Assembly (NCBI GenBank): GCA_038136035.1
Contig: JAYPYV010000036.1
Span: forward strand, 1 to 27,645
Direction of reading: 5' to 3'
Source of the DNA: UBA9926 sp023261215
GTDB taxonomy: Bacteria; Pseudomonadota; Gammaproteobacteria; Pseudomonadales; Azotimanducaceae
DNA: 27,645 bases
Below the pieces are notes generated by a model, which was not told the DNA's origin, did not search any database, and saw nothing but the letters and a program-made list of their open reading frames with translations. Positions 23,946 through 27,645 of this stretch are shown piece after piece. The translations under genes were made by a program, and so were the position numbers. Position 1 is the first letter of the stretch. Every line of letters starts with the position of its first letter.

Positions 23946-24710
23946 ATGAAGTTCGCCCTTATGCCAATGGTTTATTCGCCGTCGACACTTGCACCAACGC
24001 TTACGCTTCGAGGGCGCTCTCTAAAACACGCCCTCACGATCCTTGCTCTTCAAATCCTCAGCCTCATGCTGCTTTGGCAACCTTCCCATTTACTGAGCGC
24101 TGAGATCGAAACGCTGTCATGGCCTGATGGCACGCGTTATGTGGGCGCAGTTAAAGGCGCTCAAATGCATGGCCAGGGCACCATTTACTGGCAGGACGGC
24201 ACGCGTTATGTAGGCGGATTTGAAAACCACGAGCGACACGGCCCTGGGATGATGATCCTCCCAGATGGAACCACCTTTGAGGGCGTGTTTAAACGAGGCA
24301 CTCTAGAACCTAGCCAATCCTCCGAGTCGGTGAATGAGCCTGATACTGCGACGACTGAGGCTTCTCAGGAAACCATTCGAGAGGTCACCGACGCACTCGA
24401 TTTCTGGGCCGCAGCCTGGATGGCTCAAAACCCGGATCAGTATCTGAGCGTCTATTCACCTGACTTTCAGCTCGCGGTCAACGAATCTCGGCCTGCCTGG
24501 GAGATGAATCGTCGGGAGCGGTTGTTGTCTCCGTCCTACATCCAATTGGATGTCCGCTTTGACCGTTTCACCCAACGCGCCAATGGTGAGGTCGAAGCTC
24601 AGATCAGGCAAGCCTATCGCAGCGACAGTTATCGCGAGATCAGCAACAAGATTCTAGTGTTAGAAAAACGGGATGGGCGGTGGCTCATTCGAGAGGAGCG
24701 TCAACCATGA
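23946..24710 (+). CDS. Secreted MORN-repeat protein with NTF2/Cds6-like C-terminal domain
   Basis: 254 residues from the ATG at 23946. A long signal sequence (LKHALTILALQILSLMLLW, ending near HLLSA) leads to two to three MORN repeats between about 58 and 118 (WPDGTRYVGAVKG, WQDGTRYVGGFENHERHGPG, LPDGTTFEGVFKRG). After an acidic linker, residues 145-254 match the NTF2-like domain often joined to L,D-transpeptidases (FWAAAWMAQNPDQYLSVYSPDF, RQAYRSDSYREISNKILVLEKRDGRWLIREE). Here it is joined to MORN repeats instead. No enzyme domain is seen, so a periplasmic binding or scaffold role is inferred. Its stop overlaps the Nudix start (ATGA). Confidence 0.75.
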   Translation: MKFALMPMVYSPSTLAPTLTLRGRSLKHALTILALQILSLMLLWQPSHLLSAEIETLSWPDGTRYVGAVKGAQMHGQGTIYWQDGTRYVGGFENHERHGPGMMILPDGTTFEGVFKRGTLEPSQSSESVNEPDTATTEASQETIREVTDALDFWAAAWMAQNPDQYLSVYSPDFQLAVNESRPAWEMNRRERLLSPSYIQLDVRFDRFTQRANGEVEAQIRQAYRSDSYREISNKILVLEKRDGRWLIREERQP

Positions 24711-25486
24711 ATTCTGCGCCAATTATTCCAGCAGCGACCATCCTGTTAATCCGTGACGGACTTGAAGGCCTTGAAGTTTTTATGGTCGTTCGCCATCACC
24801 AGATTGATTTCGCCTCTGGCGCTTTGGTCTTCCCGGGCGGCAAGGTGGATGCCCAAGACTCGTCGGTCACTGATCTTTGCGATGGCATCGATGGGCTGAG
24901 TGAAGGCGATATCGCGATGCAAGTGGGGGCTGTTCGCGAGGCATTTGAGGAATGCGGCGTGCTGCTTGCTAGGGACGAAAGCGGTGACGTGATTAGCGGC
25001 GAGCGGCTCTCAACCCTTCAAGACGACCGAGCAAAGCTCAATGCTGGCGAGCTAGGCCTCAGAGATTTTCTTGAGCGGGAGCAGCTGCGTCTGGCTTGCG
25101 ACCTGCTCGTGCCCTTTGCGCACTGGATCACGCCGGAGATGATGCCCAAACGCTTCGATACCAAGTTCTATCTGGTCGACGCGCCCAACGATCAACTGCT
25201 GGCGCACGATGGCTATGAATCGGTTGACTCTATCTGGATATCCCCAAAAGCGGCCCTTCAAGGGAACGCTGAGGGCACTTACACCATCATTTTCCCAACG
25301 CGATTGAACGTTGAACTCTTAGCAGAATCAGATTCCGTTGCGGCGGCACTCACCGCCAGTCGGTCTCGAAGTATTGTGACCGTCCTACCCTGGACCGAGA
25401 AACGCGACGACGGCAACTATCTTTGCATTCCAGCAGATGCCGGTTATGCCGTGTTCGAGGAAATAATGCCCGCTCGCGGGGGCTGA
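24707..25486 (+). CDS. Nudix hydrolase, NUDT19/RP2-like
   Basis: 259 residues from the ATG at 24707, which has AGGAG about 8 nt upstream inside the previous gene. The Nudix box is split: FPGGKVDAQDSS at 42-53, then about 23 extra residues, then REAFEECGV (Arg77, Glu78, Glu81, Glu82, Gly84). The metal-binding glutamates are present. Split boxes of this type occur in the NUDT19/NUDT8-like group, some of which cleave CoA derivatives. The later HWITPEMMPKRFDTKFYL block is typical of that group. Cytoplasmic. It is translationally coupled to the MORN gene, an odd pairing of a secreted and a cytoplasmic protein. Substrate not shown. Confidence 0.88.
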   Translation: MNSAPIIPAATILLIRDGLEGLEVFMVVRHHQIDFASGALVFPGGKVDAQDSSVTDLCDGIDGLSEGDIAMQVGAVREAFEECGVLLARDESGDVISGERLSTLQDDRAKLNAGELGLRDFLEREQLRLACDLLVPFAHWITPEMMPKRFDTKFYLVDAPNDQLLAHDGYESVDSIWISPKAALQGNAEGTYTIIFPTRLNVELLAESDSVAAALTASRSRSIVTVLPWTEKRDDGNYLCIPADAGYAVFEEIMPARGG

Positions 25487-25610
25487 AGATATTTAAGTAG
25501 GAAGTCTACTGGGGTTAGGCGCATAAAGGCACGGCTTTTGGCCTAATGCCTGCGGGTACCGCTCAGGGGATAAACGTCTGCGTCGTGATCCTTCCCGAAC
25601 CCCGCCCAAG

Positions 25611-25629
25611 GGCGCGCTCACCACGCGCC
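25611..25629. other. GC-rich stem-loop between convergent genes
   Basis: GGCGCG / CGCGCC with a 7-base loop, downstream of the Nudix stop and the nqrF stop. No T run follows on either strand. Confidence 0.35.
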
Positions 25630-25681
25630 TGGCCCTGCAGATATCTGCCCGATTTCAATCGCAGTGACAAGCGCTCAGCAA

Positions 25682-25703
25682 TGCAGGATTTCTGAATCCT
25701 GCA
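25682..25703. terminator. Hairpin downstream of nqrF, possible terminator
   Basis: Perfect 9-bp stem TGCAGGATT / AATCCTGCA with loop TCTG, 28 nt past the nqrF stop on the minus strand and in the gap between convergent genes. Stem strength and place fit a transcript end or RNA stabiliser, but a U tract is missing. Confidence 0.5.
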
Positions 25704-25731
25704 GCTAGGCCTCTATTTCTTGTTGACGCGT

Positions 25732-26955
25732 TTAACCGCCAAAATCATCGAGGAAAATATTGTCTCGCTCAACACCCAGGTCATCCAGCATGGTAAGCAC
25801 CGCTTGGTTCATCATGGGTGGCCCGCACATGTAATACTCGCAGTCTTCTGGCGCGGGGTGGTCTCTTAAATAATGCTCGTAGAGTACGTTATGGATGAAC
25901 CCTGTTTTGCCATCCCAATCCTCGAGATTCTGATCGGAGAGTGCAATGTGCCAGGTGAAATTGGGGTTATCTGCAGCCAGCTTATCGAACTCGTCCACGT
26001 AAAACAGTTCGCGTTGATTTCGACCGCCGTACCAAAACGTGATTTTACGGTCGGTCTTGATGCGCAGTAGCTGATCGAAAATATGCGCGCGCATGGGCGC
26101 CATACCCGCGCCACCGCCGATGAATACCATCTCTGCCTCAGTTTCCTTCGCAAAGAACTCACCATAAGGCCCAAAGATAGTGACCTTGTCGCCCGGCTTA
26201 AGTGAGAAAATATACGACGACATCTTGCCCGGCGGGAAGTCTGTTCCTGGAGGCGGAGAGGCGATACGAATGTTGAACTTCATGACCCCCTTCTCTTCAG
26301 GGTAGTTCGCCATCGAGTAAGCGCGAATGGTCGGTTCATCCACTTTGGCCACGTGATCAAACACGCCAAACTTAATCCAGTCGCCCTGATACTCCTCTGC
26401 CACATCGATATCGGAGTACTTCATTTCGTAGGGCGGGATCTCAAATTGGACGTAGCCACCGGCTCTGAAATCGACTTCCTCCCCTTCGGGCAATTTTAGA
26501 ACCAGTTCCTTGATAAAGGTTGCAACGTTGTCATTGGAGATGACTTCGCACTCCCAACGCTTCACACCGAAGAACTCAGCAGGGACCTCGATTTTCATAT
26601 CTTGCTTGACGGCGGTTTGACAGGATAACCGCCAGCCCTCTTTCGCCTCGCCTCGGGTAAAGTGGCCCGCTTCCGTGGACAGCATGGAGCCACCGCCTTC
26701 AACCACGCGACACCGGCACTGACCGCAGGTGCCACCGCCGCCGCAGGCTGAAGACAAGAAGATGCCTGCATCTGCAAGCGTGCCGAGTAACTTCCCACCT
26801 GCAGCTGTATTTAGGGTCTTCTCTGGATCACCGTTAATTTCGATATTGACAGCGCCTGCTGATACCAATTGCTTACGGGCCATCAAAATCACCGCCACCA
26901 GCGCCATGATAATGGCCGTAAACATGCCAACACCGAGTAGGATTTCCGTATTCAT
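25732..26955 (-). CDS. nqrF: NqrF, Na+-translocating NADH:quinone reductase subunit F
   Basis: 407 residues, full length. One N-terminal membrane anchor (5-26) precedes a 2Fe-2S ferredoxin domain with Cys71, Cys77, Cys80 (CGGGGTCGQC) and Cys112 (LSCQT). An FAD-binding domain with RAYSMANYP follows, then an NADH-binding domain with FIGGGAGMAPMRAH and YMCGPPMMN, ending in FLDDFGG. It takes electrons from NADH and passes them into the membrane complex, which pumps Na+. The start has AGGTAGCAGGA upstream. It follows nqrE by 76 nt and is the last gene of the operon here. Neither apbE nor nqrM follows, although these assembly genes often do. Confidence 0.97.
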   Translation of the reverse strand: MNTEILLGVGMFTAIIMALVAVILMARKQLVSAGAVNIEINGDPEKTLNTAAGGKLLGTLADAGIFLSSACGGGGTCGQCRCRVVEGGGSMLSTEAGHFTRGEAKEGWRLSCQTAVKQDMKIEVPAEFFGVKRWECEVISNDNVATFIKELVLKLPEGEEVDFRAGGYVQFEIPPYEMKYSDIDVAEEYQGDWIKFGVFDHVAKVDEPTIRAYSMANYPEEKGVMKFNIRIASPPPGTDFPPGKMSSYIFSLKPGDKVTIFGPYGEFFAKETEAEMVFIGGGAGMAPMRAHIFDQLLRIKTDRKITFWYGGRNQRELFYVDEFDKLAADNPNFTWHIALSDQNLEDWDGKTGFIHNVLYEHYLRDHPAPEDCEYYMCGPPMMNQAVLTMLDDLGVERDNIFLDDFGG

Positions 26956-27031
26956 TCGTCCTGCTACCTTTTATTTACTCTTGTGATCGCCGTGAGATCC
27001 ATCCAAACGTTAACCCTTGCGGCGAATTCGC

Positions 27032-27640
27032 TTAAAGCGAGATGCCACCGAAAGACATGAATCCCAGTGACATCAGACCCACCGTGACAAAGGTGATGCC
27101 CAGTCCACGCAACCCCTCTGGCACATCGCTGTACTTCAACTTTTCTCTAATACCCGCAAGCACCACGATCGCAATGCCCCAACCGAGTCCAGAACCAAAA
27201 CCGTAAACCACACTCTCAGAGAAGTTATACGCGCGATTCTCCATGAACAGACTGCCGCCCAGAATGGCGCAGTTCACCGTGATCAGTGGCAAGAACACGC
27301 CCAGGGAGTTGTAGAGTGCTGGCACATACTTATCTAGAAACATCTCGAGAATCTGCACCATCGCCGCAATCACGCCGATGTAGCTCAGGAACGTTAAGAA
27401 AGACAAATTAACTTCGCCAAGCCCTGCCCAAGCAAGCGCACCATCCGCTAACAAGAACTCAAAAATGAGATTATTCACGGGCACCGTAATGGTTTGGACC
27501 ACCGTAACCGCTATCCCCAACCCAAGCGCGGTCTCGATCTTCTTGGAGATCGCGATGAAGGTGCACATCCCCAGAAAGAACACCAGCGCAAGGTTTTCGA
27601 TGAAAACCGCTCGGATCAGCAGACTCAAATAGTATTCCAT
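27032..27640 (-). CDS. nqrE: NqrE, Na+-translocating NADH:quinone reductase subunit E
   Basis: 202 residues with six hydrophobic segments. The opening MEYYLSLLIRAVFIENLALVFFLGMC and the NCAILGGSLFMENR block are family hallmarks; the cysteines in FFLGMC and VNCAILGG belong to the membrane iron site shared with NqrD. It is an integral inner-membrane subunit. nqrA to nqrD would lie beyond the right edge. The ATG at 27640 is 5 bases from the window end, so its ribosome site cannot be judged. Confidence 0.97.
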   Translation of the reverse strand: MEYYLSLLIRAVFIENLALVFFLGMCTFIAISKKIETALGLGIAVTVVQTITVPVNNLIFEFLLADGALAWAGLGEVNLSFLTFLSYIGVIAAMVQILEMFLDKYVPALYNSLGVFLPLITVNCAILGGSLFMENRAYNFSESVVYGFGSGLGWGIAIVVLAGIREKLKYSDVPEGLRGLGITFVTVGLMSLGFMSFGGISL

Positions 27641-27645
27641 GGGAG

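Overview
This window looks like a scaffold from a marine or aquatic gammaproteobacterium, probably assembled from a metagenome. The lineage is inferred from gene content. EpmC, YheU, TtcA, BolA, TusA, YaaA, TesA/YbbA/YbbP and the Na+-pumping NADH:quinone reductase (NqrE, NqrF) together are typical of Gammaproteobacteria, and Na+-NQR suggests a salty habitat. A run of 100 N flanked by the same 55 bases on both sides is an assembly scar. I see no rRNA, tRNA, CRISPR array, prophage or insertion sequence.

Layout. 1-2356 (minus): the first 168 codons of soxC, running off the left edge, preceded by a secreted RCC1-type protein that reads as two seven-bladed propellers. 3181-4164 (plus): a PhyH-type Fe(II)/2-oxoglutarate dioxygenase. 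4165-4621: a gene-free, repeat-like stretch. 4622-5977 (plus): a MalY/PatB-like PLP enzyme with a twin-arginine signal. 5999-10307 (minus): a tight set of seven genes in the order tusA, GGCT-like, epmC, hotdog thioesterase, NAD-kinase-like, YceI-like, methyltransferase. 10404-10691 (plus): a small ABM-domain protein. 10856-11984 (minus): yheU and ttcA. 12040-13134 (plus): a secreted polysaccharide deacetylase. 13145-17070: the tesA / ybbA-ybbP divergent locus. 17080-21406 (minus): FecR-like protein, CHASE2 adenylate cyclase, bolA and a YgjP-like metalloprotease, interrupted by the N gap. 22133-25486 (plus): yaaA, a second NAD-kinase-like gene, a MORN/NTF2-like protein and a Nudix hydrolase. 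25732-27640 (minus): the last two genes of the nqr operon.

How the genes work together. Several genes handle sulfur: soxC (sulfane dehydrogenase), tusA (sulfur carrier), ttcA (tRNA 2-thiolation) and the MalY-like enzyme (possible C-S lyase). The FecR/CHASE2-cyclase pair is a likely envelope-to-cAMP signalling unit. YbbA/YbbP with TesA is the usual envelope-lipid locus. Most of the rest is housekeeping.

The least ordinary items are the double RCC1 propeller next to soxC, the Tat-exported PLP enzyme, the two divergent NAD-kinase-like paralogues, a TetR-type operator lying on the yaaA promoter, and two genes that look leaderless.
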